Part shown: piece by piece, positions 48,536 to 58,203 of the stretch
How positions within the stretch are numbered: position 1 is the stretch's first letter
How the letters are laid out: each line of letters opens with the position of its first letter
Source: Methanobrevibacter sp. TMH8
Lineage (GTDB): Archaea > Methanobacteriota > Methanobacteria > Methanobacteriales > Methanobacteriaceae
DNA: 64,000 nucleotides
Direction: 5' to 3'
Assembly: GCF_020148105.1 (NCBI RefSeq)
Contig: NZ_JAHLZE010000038.1
Coordinates: 62,001 to 126,000, forward strand
Notes under the pieces: generated by a model
The model's database searches: none
What the model was told of the DNA's origin: nothing
Seen by the model: only the letters and a program-made list of their open reading frames with translations
Made by a program: the position numbers and the translations under genes

Positions 48536-49909
48536 CTATTTTATTTTGTATTCAGTTGTTATATTATTTACTATTTTGAATACTTCTTTTTTAAAATCTT
48601 CAAATATTTTAAATTTAATATCTCTATTATTTCTAAAATTTTCCTTATTTTCATTATTATCCTTATTTTTGTAAATTATAATTGGTAACTTAAGATAATA
48701 TTTTGAATTGAAAAGATTTTTAAAGATTGATTTACCTACAATATCATCAAAACCTGATTTAACTTCAATAATAACAGATTTATCAGCCACATATCCATTT
48801 TCAACAACTTTATCTAAATCACCATCAGTAATACCAATGATAGGAATATTAAATCTAAAAAGAATATCAGAAGCAACAAGAGTGGTATCATCCCCAATAG
48901 TAACAGCTAAATCTATGTTATCTAGATTATAAATATCTTCAGCAGCATGATCAATAAAAGCAACATTTATATAATCCTTTTCAATTTTATTAATAGCTTT
49001 AATATTAATATTATCGGTTTTAGATAATATTCTAGGATTAGGATTACTCTTTCTTAAGAGACCAGTTTTAACAATAGCTTTTTCAATATCAACAGTACCT
49101 AATTTTTCAACACCATGAATTTTTATATCTCCTCCAATAATTTCAACAATTCTATCATTTTTAGAAACTAAAGAGACATTTTCAGATTTTGATTTACCAA
49201 TAACAATACCATTAACAAATATATTTTCATTAGGACTAGCTCCATATATATTCCTTACTTTTTCAATGTTTTTTCCAGTATTATCATTATTACTATCAGT
49301 TATTCCATCAGACATTCCATCTGCTATTCCATTAGTTAGCCCATCTTTTATTTCATTGTTAACATTGATATTATCCTCGGTATTATCAGAAATAATTCTA
49401 TTAAAAATCTTTAATTCATCTTTAAAATATTTATTAACAATTATTTCAGGGTTTAATATATTTAAATCCAATAATTCAGATAATTTTAATATTAAATCAT
49501 TATCTTTCCCAATCCAATGAATTATATTCCCATCAAATTCTCCAGGTCTTTCAATTTGAATAAATTCAACTGATTTCCTATTTATTTTATTATTAATTGA
49601 ATTATTAAAGAATGAATTTTTAAAAACTTTAAATCCGAAAGTTTGACCAGTTAACGAAGATTTTCCATAGTTAAGAAGAAAGATTACATCTACATTTTTC
49701 TCTAAAAATAATTTAACTGATTGACTTGGAAGTCGTTTAGTTGAAATATCAATTAAATCTTCTAAAGATGTATCAATAACAGCAGTTCGCCCCATTGTTC
49801 CACCTAATATACAATGGACTTCTCCAAAGTTTTTTAAAAAATTGATAATTTTTAAAGCATAACCTGAATCAACAATATTAGGGCCATGTACAACAATTCC
49901 AATTTTCAT
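48536..49909 (-). CDS. DUF2117-like methanogen protein
   Basis: A 457-residue protein. The N-terminal part (MKIGIVVHGPNIVDSGYALKIINFLKNFGEVHCILGGTMGRTAVID) matches what I recall for DUF2117, an archaeal family of unknown function. Later come QIERPGEFDGNIIHW and a second Rossmann-like half (VAFIDHAAEDIYNLDNIDLAVTIGDDTTLVAS). A Gly/Asp/Asn-rich stretch with repeated DGxxDGxxDG text lies at about 205-235. Start at ATG 49909 with AGGTTAT upstream; an ATG 23 codons earlier would add a spurious hydrophobic leader. It is upstream of marker 2. Confidence 0.8.
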   Translation of the reverse strand: MKIGIVVHGPNIVDSGYALKIINFLKNFGEVHCILGGTMGRTAVIDTSLEDLIDISTKRLPSQSVKLFLEKNVDVIFLLNYGKSSLTGQTFGFKVFKNSFFNNSINNKINRKSVEFIQIERPGEFDGNIIHWIGKDNDLILKLSELLDLNILNPEIIVNKYFKDELKIFNRIISDNTEDNINVNNEIKDGLTNGIADGMSDGITDSNNDNTGKNIEKVRNIYGASPNENIFVNGIVIGKSKSENVSLVSKNDRIVEIIGGDIKIHGVEKLGTVDIEKAIVKTGLLRKSNPNPRILSKTDNINIKAINKIEKDYINVAFIDHAAEDIYNLDNIDLAVTIGDDTTLVASDILFRFNIPIIGITDGDLDKVVENGYVADKSVIIEVKSGFDDIVGKSIFKNLFNSKYYLKLPIIIYKNKDNNENKENFRNNRDIKFKIFEDFKKEVFKIVNNITTEYKIK

Positions 49910-50081
49910 TTTATAACCTATATGATTCAATATTAATAAGAATATGAGAAATAATAGATAATAGAATAACAAGAACAATAAATTAGTTTAATCTAAAATT
50001 ACCTATTAATAGAAATAATTAGATTATTTTTCATCATTTTTTAGAAAATTACTAATAAAAATTATTAATAAAAATATTTAA

Positions 50082-50600
50082 TTAATTTAATTTTATTCTT
50101 TTTTTAAATATATTAGATCCACAAATCTCACAAATTTCTTCTTCATAGTTATCAGGATATTCTCTCCTACAACCTTGGCAAATTTTCTTCCAGTTATAAA
50201 TTCCTTTAATACCTTCAGTTAAAACACTTCTATAAGGAATATTTAATATTTTAAGAACATTCTGAATTGAATAATCATCAGTGACAACTTTTACATTTTT
50301 ATTTTTATTTGAAAAATCAATTGCTAAAGCTAATAATCTTTTATCTGGAATAGAAAGTCTTAAATTATCTCCTGAATTTGAAATTATTTTATCTAATTTT
50401 TCCATCCCCGATTTGCTTGGATTCCTGATTTTCAAAATATTATCTTCAATTGCTTGATCAAAAATCATTTTTGACTTTAAATCTTTTACTTCCTCACTTA
50501 TTTCAGATATTGTGAAATTTAAAGAATTTTGAAGTTCAAAGCCTCCTATAAATGCAGAAGCATCTAATACATAATATACTTCACTTTTCATTTTTTCCAT
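50082..50600 (-). CDS. nob1: Nob1-like rRNA-processing endonuclease
   Basis: A 172-residue protein with an N-terminal PIN domain (VLDASAFIGGFE; acidic residues in DKRLLALAID and VVTDDYSIQNV) and a C-terminal zinc ribbon (CQGCRREYPD...CEICGSNIF). Archaeal Nob1 cleaves the 3' end of 16S rRNA during small-subunit maturation. Two in-frame starts three codons apart (50600, 50591) are possible. It is upstream of the marker run on the same strand. Confidence 0.93.
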   Translation of the reverse strand: MEKMKSEVYYVLDASAFIGGFELQNSLNFTISEISEEVKDLKSKMIFDQAIEDNILKIRNPSKSGMEKLDKIISNSGDNLRLSIPDKRLLALAIDFSNKNKNVKVVTDDYSIQNVLKILNIPYRSVLTEGIKGIYNWKKICQGCRREYPDNYEEEICEICGSNIFKKRIKLN

Positions 50601-51209
50601 AATAGAATTATGTATTAAAAATTAATAAAGTTAATCAAAAAATAAAAAAATTTACATTTTTATGATTAGAACTATTATATTTTAAAATTTATAATAAATA
50701 TTTATATTTATATTAAGTATATTCTCAAATATTAATATTTATATATTTTTTAATATTATATTAATTAATATTAATATTATATTAATTATATTCAAATATA
50801 TTATTAATTATAATATTATATATTATAAAATATAATTTTTCAAATTATGTCCATGATAAATATAATGAAAATAATGAAAATACAATATAACTAAATAATT
50901 AAAGTTTATATTAATTTATATTAAAAATATACATTAATAAAGTATTAATATTTATTATTATAAGTTTTTCATAAATAATTGTATTATTACAAAATAATAT
51001 AATAAATTATTATAAAATTATAGAATTAATATGTAAAAAAAATTCTATAATCTTATAATAATCTATATATATTAACCATTTTATAATATTAAAAAAATCC
51101 TCTTAATAAAACAATTGCAAAAGATTTTAAAATAATTTAAAAGTAAAAATAGTTCTAAATAATCTTTATTTAAGATAAAACAGAGCCATTAACAATTTTT
51201 GATACTTTA
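50601..51209. other. Intergenic region after nob1 promoter
   Basis: About 600 bases of extremely AT-rich sequence with repeated TTAATATTA and TATATT tracts. It holds the nob1 promoter on the left. No gene and no stem with GC pairs was found before the RNA candidate at about 51215. Confidence 0.4.
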
Positions 51210-51214
51210 CATAA

Positions 51215-51355
51215 CATTTATATGTAAGGAACTACATAGTAATATCTTGAAGGGTAGGGTCTCATCTTAACTCTTATTATCATAACAAAAATTGGCATTG
51301 AATCCGCCTCCAATCCAATTTTAGTCCCTACCCTCCTCACTATTTATTTTTCCTT
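51215..51355 (+). ncRNA. Structured intergenic RNA candidate C
   Basis: CATTTATATGT (51215-51225) is the TATA-like element; the start would be near 51244. AGGGTAGGG (51251-51259) pairs with CCCTACCCT (51326-51334), 9 bp with six G-C pairs, in a region otherwise nearly free of G and C. Inside it AAAATTGG (51288-51295) pairs with CCAATTTT (51315-51322), and after a single bulged C, ATTG (51297-51300) with CAAT (51311-51314): a 12-bp hairpin with loop AATCCGCCTC. The end is CTATTTATTTTTCCTTTT. About 110 nt, non-coding. Confidence 0.6.
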
Positions 51356-51775
51356 TTAAAATTGATAAATACCTATTTTAATATTATTGTTTCAAAAATA
51401 TAACATAATAGACTTTTCTATACTGTAAAAAAGATTTTACTATTGGAGAAACAATAATAAAAATTATATTATAGATATTTGATTGATATTAAATTTTTAT
51501 TAATGAAAACATACTAGTAATTGTTGAATTGTCAATGATAAGTAAAGATGTATACATGAAAAAACTATATTAGACATGTATAAATAATAAATGTAAATAA
51601 AAAATATTGATAAAATTAAATTGGAAATTCAATGAAAATAAAAATAAAAATTTAAATTTAAATTTTGAATAGAAATATAATATAAATAGAGATATAAAAT
51701 ATAAACATTAAATAAAATTTAATATTATACTACAAAATAATCATAAATAAATTAAATCCTTGGGGAGAAATAATT
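51356..51775. other. Intergenic region upstream of moaB
   Basis: About 420 AT-rich bases between RNA candidate C and moaB, both on the plus strand. No further hairpin with G-C pairs was noticed; the moaB promoter must lie in the last 100 bases or so. GGGGAGAAAT before the ATG is the ribosome-binding site. Confidence 0.4.
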
Positions 51776-52297
51776 ATGAAAAGTGAAACAATGGAAGAAC
51801 ATAGGAAAAAAGCACCAATCAAAGTTTCATGTGGTGTCATTACTCTAAGTGATTCAAAATCAAAGGATAAAAAAGAAGAAAAAAATACAGATATCTCTGG
51901 AAATTATATATTAAATAAATTAAAAGAAAAATATGAAGTAAATAGTTACAAAATCATTCCTGATGAAAAAGATCAGTTAATAAAATCTATTGAAGATATG
52001 ATATCTGAAGATATTGATATAATATTTACAACTGGTGGAACTGGAATAGGTAGTAGAGACATAACAATTGAAACAATAGAAACTTTATTTGAAAAAGAAT
52101 TAAAGGGTTTTGGAGAAATATTCAGATCAAAAACATATGAAGAACTTGGATCTGGAGCTATACTTTCAAGAGCTACTGCAGGAGTTTATAAGAAAACTCT
52201 GATATTTTCAATGCCAGGATCACCAAATGCCGTGAAACTTGGAATTTCAATTGTAATTGATGAATTAGCACATTTGAAAAAACATTTAAAAGAATAA
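51776..52297 (+). CDS. moaB: Molybdopterin adenylyltransferase MoaB
   Basis: A 173-residue MoaB/Mog enzyme that adenylylates molybdopterin before metal insertion; the cofactor is needed by formylmethanofuran dehydrogenase. Motifs: CGVITLSDS, IIFTTGGTGIGSRDITIET, SRATAGVYKKTLIFSMPGSPNAVKL. GGGGAG lies 8-10 bases before the ATG. It is convergent with pyrE. Confidence 0.93.
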   Translation: MKSETMEEHRKKAPIKVSCGVITLSDSKSKDKKEEKNTDISGNYILNKLKEKYEVNSYKIIPDEKDQLIKSIEDMISEDIDIIFTTGGTGIGSRDITIETIETLFEKELKGFGEIFRSKTYEELGSGAILSRATAGVYKKTLIFSMPGSPNAVKLGISIVIDELAHLKKHLKE

Positions 52298-52393
52298 AAA
52301 TAGAAGAATAGAATAAAAAAAAATAAAAAAGAAAAAATAAAAAAATAAAAAAAATTAAGAAATAAATATGAAGAAATAATATAAAAATCAAGA

Positions 52394-52918
52394 TTAAAAG
52401 AATTCATTAACTGAAATTAATGGTTCAAATATAATATTCTCTTTTTTAAACTCATTCACAGCCCCTTCTTCTCTATCAACAACTACAAAAGCTTTTTTTA
52501 CGATTCCTCCATTTTCTTGAATAGCTTTTATAGCTTTAATTAAAGAACCACCAGTAGTTGTAACGTCTTCAACCACAACCACACTATCTCCTTTATTTAA
52601 TTCTCCTTCAATTAATTTAGAAGTCCCATATCCTTTTTTTTCTTTTCTAATCATTAAAAGAGGAATATTTGATTGAAGAGATACGGCTGTGGCAATTGGA
52701 ACCGCTCCTAAAGCAGGCCCTGCAATTTTATCAATATTATTCTCATCAATAGATTGATTAATGAGTTCAGCAATTGTCTTTAAAATATTTGGTTCAGTAA
52801 TTGCTTTTTTCATATCTATATAATAATCACTTTCTTTCCCAGAAGAAAGAGTAAACTTACCAGTTTTAAAAACTTGATTTTCTTTTAAAATATCAATTAA
52901 ATAATCTTTTGAAGTCAT
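52394..52918 (-). CDS. pyrE: Orotate phosphoribosyltransferase
   Basis: A 174-residue enzyme that joins orotate to PRPP to form OMP in pyrimidine synthesis. [47 protein letters not shown] and the PRPP loop [18 protein letters not shown] are typical. The start is ATG 52918 with GGTGAAT upstream; an ATG 22 codons earlier would add a membrane-like leader and is rejected. The PRC-barrel gene ends 63 bases upstream. Confidence 0.93.
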   Translation of the reverse strand: MTSKDYLIDILKENQVFKTGKFTLSSGKESDYYIDMKKAITEPNILKTIAELINQSIDENNIDKIAGPALGAVPIATAVSLQSNIPLLMIRKEKKGYGTSKLIEGELNKGDSVVVVEDVTTTGGSLIKAIKAIQENGGIVKKAFVVVDREEGAVNEFKKENIIFEPLISVNEFF

Positions 52919-52980
52919 TAATTCACCATATTCATAAAATAGAATAATTAAAATGATAAAAAGTGAAAAATATAATCTAC

Positions 52981-53226
52981 TCAAAAATCAAATAAATCAA
53001 ATGAATCTTTCAAGAGAATTTTATCTCCAATCTTACTAATCATATCATAAGGGATTACATCTTCACTTTTTGATATATTTAATGTTTCTGAAATCCCACC
53101 TTTCTTCAAAATTAAAGATATTAGTTCTTTTGTATCTTCATCAAATTCAATATCTGCTACTTTGCCAATCAATTTAGCATCAGTATTTACTACTTCCTTA
53201 CCAATAATATCCTCTACAATTTTCAT
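52981..53226 (-). CDS. PRC-barrel domain protein
   Basis: An 81-residue single-domain protein: [32 protein letters not shown], then the second half with [16 protein letters not shown]. Small PRC-barrel proteins of archaea are thought to act in RNA processing or cell division (CdpB-like), but no role can be assigned here. It is upstream of pyrE, possibly in one transcript. Confidence 0.88.
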   Translation of the reverse strand: MKIVEDIIGKEVVNTDAKLIGKVADIEFDEDTKELISLILKKGGISETLNISKSEDVIPYDMISKIGDKILLKDSFDLFDF

Positions 53227-53540
53227 TTATATCCCTTTATATGTCTTTTTGTATCCTTTATTGATAAACTATATTAATTTTATCAATTTATAAAGAATTA
53301 TCAATAAATAGGTTTGTTCATTACAATATTTAATATTTATTATATATTAAAGACTAATATTGAATATTGAATAATCATCAAATATTCCCAATGAAAATCA
53401 TATATTTACATTATTAGTTATAACTAGCTATTGATTAATTTTTTAATGGTTTTGATAGTTTTAATATTTTTAAGGGCTAATTATTAATAATTTAGTAAAA
53501 TTATAAATTTTCTATATTTAATTATAAAGATATTGCCTTA
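53227..53540. other. Intergenic region
   Basis: About 310 AT-rich bases between the 40-codon gene's stop and the PRC-barrel promoter. No gene or stem-loop of note. Confidence 0.35.
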
Positions 53541-53663
53541 TTAAATATCACCATCATCTCCTTTATTCCAATTTATGACACCATATATTACACATAATAA
53601 TGTAGATAATATAACAAGTATATAACCACTTAAAACCCAGGGATCAGGTATTCCTAAAATCAT
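53541..53663 (-). CDS. Small symporter-accessory membrane protein, copy 1
   Basis: A 40-residue protein: MILGIPDPWVLSGYILVILS begins it, one membrane helix of about 20 residues follows, and the tail is charged (INWNKGDDGDI). It matches the group NCBI calls symporter small accessory protein, as I recall. It lies 64 bases after the symporter stop, on the same strand. A second copy with a nearly identical first half follows the second symporter, which argues that both are real. GGTT-type purine-rich sequence precedes the ATG. Confidence 0.85.
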   Translation of the reverse strand: MILGIPDPWVLSGYILVILSTLLCVIYGVINWNKGDDGDI

Positions 53664-53727
53664 TTTAAAACCTCTATATAAGTTCATTAATTATTTAATA
53701 ATTGGTTATTAATATTGAATCATTTGA

Positions 53728-55341
53728 TTATTTCCCACTAATTTCAGATTTTTTTAATCCAACATCACCATAACATTTTTTAATATGTTCTTCACTCATT
53801 GGTTTAGTAAGTAAACTCACAACAACAGTGAAAATAAAAGATACTGGCACAGCTATTATTATAGCATCAATAGATGGGAAAGGCATAATATTAATAAGTG
53901 TTGATTGTCCTGTTAAAAGCATGCAAATCCCTAAACCTTTAGCAGTGTTTCCAAATACAAATATTAACCATAATAGAGATACAATTGTTCCAGAAAGGAT
54001 TCCTGCAATAGCTCCTTCTCTTGTAGCTCTTTTCCAATATAAAGCACAAATATATACACTTAAAAATGCCGCTGCACAAATCCCATAAAACATTGCAGTT
54101 CCTTGAGCTACTACACTTCCAGGCAATATCAAACTAAGAACAAATGCTAAAACAACAGCTATTAAAATTCCAATACGAGTCAATGTAAAAGACCCGATAC
54201 TTTTTTTATTTTTAACTGTTTCATATATGTCTCTACCTAATGAAGTTCCTTGTGCATGATATTGAGAACTTAATGTAGACATAGCTGCAGCCAATAATGT
54301 TAATAAGAACACATAAACAAACCACTCTGGAAGAGCCATATTAATAAAAGTAGGAATTATTTTATCAATATTTCCTCCTACAACATCAACAGCTACCTGT
54401 CCAATTTTATCAAAGAAATAAACATTAGATAATGCCCCAACTATAAATGCTGTTCCAGTAGAAAATGCTATAAATATTCCTCCTACTAAAACCGCCCTAT
54501 TTAATTCTTTATCAGATTCTACTGTCATAAATCTAACAGCTAATTGCGGTTGAGCTAAAACTCCAATACCTACACCAATAATAGTTGTAGAAACAAGTGA
54601 CCACCAGAAAGGACTTCCAAGAGTTGGAAAAGTTGTCCATCCAGTTCCCCCAATAGCTTGAGCACTAGCGGGGAAATGTGGAGCTAAATTCGTAAGAGCA
54701 GTATGCGATTCTGTGATTCCCCCAAGTAACCAATAAGTAAATATAAGTAAAAATATCATTCCAAAAAGCATTATTGATCCTTGAACAGCTTCAGTATACA
54801 TTACACCTTTTATTCCTCCAAATATAACATATGCTGCTACAATAATAGATAAAATAAGTAAAGACAAATGAAAATTTAAAGATAAAGATGTTTCCATGAA
54901 CCTAGCAGCACCAATTAGAACTACTGATGCATATATAGGCATAGCAAAGAAAATAATTCCTCCACTAAAATATTGAATAAATTTACTATTGAATCTTCTA
55001 GATAAAAATTCTGGAAATGTTAAAGAATCTAAATTATGGCCCATTTTACGAGTTCTTTTACCCATTAGAATAAATGCTATGAATATTCCACAAAAGACAT
55101 TGAAGAATGTTAGCCATAATAAACTCATACCAAATTGACCAGCAGCTCCTCCAAATCCAACAATAGCTGCCGTACTAATAAATGTAGCCCCATAACTTAG
55201 AGCCATAATATAAGGATGGGTTTTTCGTCCTGCAAGCATAAAATCTTCAGAAGATTTAGTACGTTTCCAAGCCAAGTATCCAACATACCCAACAATAAAG
55301 AAATAAATTAGAAAAACTATTAATAAAACTACATAATCCAT
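53728..55341 (-). CDS. Sodium:solute symporter, copy 1
   Basis: A 537-residue SSS-family (LeuT-fold) transporter with about 13 membrane segments. Family text: SGGIIFFAMPIYASVVLIGAARFME, GGIKGVMYTEAVQGSIML and LAAAMSTLSSQYHAQGTSLGRDIYE, where the Ser/Thr pair of TM8 (AAMSTLSS) provides the sodium site. Closest subfamilies by eye are PanF/actP-like; substrate unknown (perhaps a carboxylate or amino acid). It is a tandem paralogue of 56057-57670, roughly 80-85% identical by eye, including non-coding-like neighbours. Confidence 0.92.
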   Translation of the reverse strand: MDYVVLLIVFLIYFFIVGYVGYLAWKRTKSSEDFMLAGRKTHPYIMALSYGATFISTAAIVGFGGAAGQFGMSLLWLTFFNVFCGIFIAFILMGKRTRKMGHNLDSLTFPEFLSRRFNSKFIQYFSGGIIFFAMPIYASVVLIGAARFMETSLSLNFHLSLLILSIIVAAYVIFGGIKGVMYTEAVQGSIMLFGMIFLLIFTYWLLGGITESHTALTNLAPHFPASAQAIGGTGWTTFPTLGSPFWWSLVSTTIIGVGIGVLAQPQLAVRFMTVESDKELNRAVLVGGIFIAFSTGTAFIVGALSNVYFFDKIGQVAVDVVGGNIDKIIPTFINMALPEWFVYVFLLTLLAAAMSTLSSQYHAQGTSLGRDIYETVKNKKSIGSFTLTRIGILIAVVLAFVLSLILPGSVVAQGTAMFYGICAAAFLSVYICALYWKRATREGAIAGILSGTIVSLLWLIFVFGNTAKGLGICMLLTGQSTLINIMPFPSIDAIIIAVPVSFIFTVVVSLLTKPMSEEHIKKCYGDVGLKKSEISGK

Positions 55342-55870
55342 TGATACCCCTCAAATACTTAAATATTGATTAAATTTATCAAGTTAATAAGATATAAGAA
55401 AAAATAAAAAATTTTATTATTAATTATTATTAATTATATTTATAAAACTATGAATTTTTTTGTTAATTTAATATTATATAAAGTTTTATAGATTAAGCTC
55501 CATATAATCCAAATAGTGTTTTAACAATTTTTTAAGAAAATTAATAGTTTTTTAGCTAATATTTGAAAATTATCTTGTTAATAGATTCTAATGTTCAAAT
55601 TTTAAGTGAAAATTTCGAAATCAATACTTAAAATATATCAATAAATATAATAAAAAGAATAGTTATCAAAAAATTTAGATGTAACATATTTTTTATTAAT
55701 AATAGTACATAATTTATGTTTTTTTCAAAGAAATTAAGATTATTTTTTATCATAAATAATCAGAAATAGAAAAAAAGTAAAAATATGAAAAGTAAAAGAC
55801 TAACAAAATTTAAAAAAAGAAATAAATAAAAAATAAATGAATATTATGATGAATTATAATAAAAAAATAG
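55342..55870. other. Intergenic region upstream of symporter copy 1
   Basis: About 530 AT-rich bases. It contains the promoter of symporter copy 1 on its left side. No gene, repeat or stem with GC pairs was found. Confidence 0.4.
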
Positions 55871-56002
55871 CTATTCATCAGAATAACTATCATCATCACC
55901 TTTATTCCAGTTTATTATTCCATATGCTACACATATCAGTGTAGATAGAATAACAAGTATATAACCACTTAAAACCCAGGGATCAGGTATTCCTAAAATC
56001 AT
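55871..56002 (-). CDS. Small symporter-accessory membrane protein, copy 2
   Basis: A 43-residue protein with the same opening MILGIPDPWVLSGYILVILS and a single membrane helix. The tail reads INWNKGDDDSYSDE. It is 54 bases after the stop of the second symporter. Identity with copy 1 is almost complete over the first 25 residues, then it drifts, with the tail longer by three residues. The conserved first half suggests that the helix and Pro-Asp-Pro turn touch the transporter. Confidence 0.85.
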   Translation of the reverse strand: MILGIPDPWVLSGYILVILSTLICVAYGIINWNKGDDDSYSDE

Positions 56003-56056
56003 TTTTACACCTTTAAACCATAATAATAAACTTTACATCATTTTTTATTTTTATTT

Positions 56057-57670
56057 TTATTTTCCACTAGTCTCAGACTTTTTTGAAACATCACTTTTGA
56101 AACATTTGTCAATATACTCTTGAGACATTGGTTTTGTAAGTAAACTTACAACGATAGTGAAAATTAAAGATACAGGAACAGCTATTATTATAGCATCAAT
56201 AGCTGGCCAAGGCATAGTTGGAATAAGCATTGGTTGGCCTGTTAAAAATTGGCAAATACCAAGTCCTTTTGCAGTTTTTCCAAATACAAATATTAACCAA
56301 AACAAACTTACAATTATTCCTGAAACAATTCCAGCAATAGCTCCTTCTCTTGTAGCTCTTTTCCAATATAAAGCACAAATATATACACTTAAAAATGCCG
56401 CTGCACAAATTCCATAGAACAACGCAGTCCCTTGAGCTACTACACTTCCAGGCAATATCAAACTAAGAACAAATGCTAAAACAACAGCTACTAAAATTCC
56501 AATACGAGTTAATTTAACAGATGATACATCTTTTTTCTTTTTTAATGTTTCATATATATCTCTACCTAATGAAGTTCCCTGAGCATGATATTGAGAACTT
56601 AATGTAGACATAGCTGCAGCTAATAATGTTAATAAAAACACATAAACAAACCATTCTGGAAGAGCCATATTAATAAAAGTAGGAATGATTTTATCAATAT
56701 TCCCTCCAACAACATCAACAGATATTTGTCCTAATTTATCAAAGAAATATACATTAGATAATGCTCCAACGATATAAGCAGTTCCAGGGATAGCAGCAAT
56801 AAAAAGACCTCCCATTAAAACTGCTCTATTTAATTCTTTGTTAGATTTTACTGTAAGATATCTAACAGCCAATTGTGGTTGAGCTAAAACTCCAATACCC
56901 ACACCAATAATCATTGTGGAAACAAGAGACCACCAAAATGGACTTCCAAGAGTTGGAAATGTTGTCCACCCAGTTCCCCCTAATGCTTGAGCACTAGCTG
57001 GGAAATGTGGAGCAAGATTTGTAAGTGCAGTTTGAGATCCTGTAACTCCTCCAAGTAACCAATAAGTAAATATAAGCAAAAATATCATTCCAAAAAACAT
57101 TATAGTTCCTTGAACTACTTCTGTATACATTACACCTTTTATTCCTCCAAATATAACATATGCTGCTACAATAATAGATAAAATAAGTAGAGACAAATGG
57201 AAATTAAGAGAAAGAGTAGTTTCCATAAATCTTGCAGCACCTATAAGAACTACAGATGCATAAATAGGCATACCAAAGAATATTATTCCACCACTAAAAT
57301 ATTGGATGAATCTACTGTCAAATCGACGAGATAAAAACTCTGGAAAAGTCAAAGCACCTAAATTGTGACCAATTTTTCGAGTTCTTTTTCCCATAAAAAT
57401 AAATGCAATAAATACACCAACAAAAATATTCAAAAATACTAACCATAACAAACTCATACCAAATTGTCCCGCAACTCCCCCAAAACCAACAATTGCTGCA
57501 GTACTAATGAACGTCGCACCATAACTTAGTGCCATGATATAAGGGTGTGTTTTACGCCCTGCAACCATAAATTCTTCTGATGATTGAGTACGTTTCCATG
57601 CTAGGTAACCAACATACCCTAAAACTAAGAAATATATTATAAAAACTATAGATAAAATCATTAAATCCAT
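56057..57670 (-). CDS. Sodium:solute symporter, copy 2
   Basis: A 537-residue SSS-family transporter, same length and same motifs as copy 1 (MALSYGATFISTAAIVGFGG, LAAAMSTLSSQYHAQG). Differences cluster in the last 100 residues and a few loops, for example KKKKDVSSVK against KNKKSIGSFT, and MPWPAIDAI against MPFPSIDAI. The gene pair symporter plus small protein was therefore duplicated as a unit. Divergent from the PaaK-like gene. Confidence 0.92.
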   Translation of the reverse strand: MDLMILSIVFIIYFLVLGYVGYLAWKRTQSSEEFMVAGRKTHPYIMALSYGATFISTAAIVGFGGVAGQFGMSLLWLVFLNIFVGVFIAFIFMGKRTRKIGHNLGALTFPEFLSRRFDSRFIQYFSGGIIFFGMPIYASVVLIGAARFMETTLSLNFHLSLLILSIIVAAYVIFGGIKGVMYTEVVQGTIMFFGMIFLLIFTYWLLGGVTGSQTALTNLAPHFPASAQALGGTGWTTFPTLGSPFWWSLVSTMIIGVGIGVLAQPQLAVRYLTVKSNKELNRAVLMGGLFIAAIPGTAYIVGALSNVYFFDKLGQISVDVVGGNIDKIIPTFINMALPEWFVYVFLLTLLAAAMSTLSSQYHAQGTSLGRDIYETLKKKKDVSSVKLTRIGILVAVVLAFVLSLILPGSVVAQGTALFYGICAAAFLSVYICALYWKRATREGAIAGIVSGIIVSLFWLIFVFGKTAKGLGICQFLTGQPMLIPTMPWPAIDAIIIAVPVSLIFTIVVSLLTKPMSQEYIDKCFKSDVSKKSETSGK

Positions 57671-58203
57671 AAATAAACCTCATACAATAATAAAATCATT
57701 AAGATAAATATATATCAAATTTTAACCAATGATTCAAATATTAAAATCTAATCTAAAAAAGACTATAAACTTTTTTTGTTCATTATTATTATATAAGTTT
57801 TTATAAATGAATTTTGATTAAGTTCTTTGATATATTAAAAAATTTAATAATAACATAAATAAAAATAAAAAATAAATAAATAATCTAATAAAAATAAAAA
57901 TTCAAAGAAGATATAAAAAGATAAAAAACTAAAAAATAAGAATAAAAAATCTAAGAAATAAAAATAAAAATAATATAATAAAGAATAATATAACCACCAA
58001 ATAATACCACCATAATAATATAAAACACTATATAATAATGTAAAACAAAATATATAACATCCTATATAATTTATATATATTATATAATGTAGTATACATA
58101 TAATTTATAAAATAATGAAACAATCATTTAATAAATAAGTAAAAAGATCACTTTTGTCAAAATAATCAAAAAACGAATAATATAAAGATAATATAGGGAT
58201 AAT
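57671..58203. other. Divergent intergenic region, symporter copy 2 and PaaK-like gene
   Basis: About 530 AT-rich bases serving two divergent genes. Imperfect AATAATATAA-CCACC type repeats lie near 57985-58030. TATATAATTTATATATATTATA near 58060-58090 is the best TATA candidate region for the ligase gene. No gene. Confidence 0.4.

Noticed and set aside
51244-51775. Candidate C as a cis-acting riboswitch of moaB
   Set aside because: About 420 bases separate it from the moaB start, and it ends in its own T-rich tract; a free RNA is the simpler reading.
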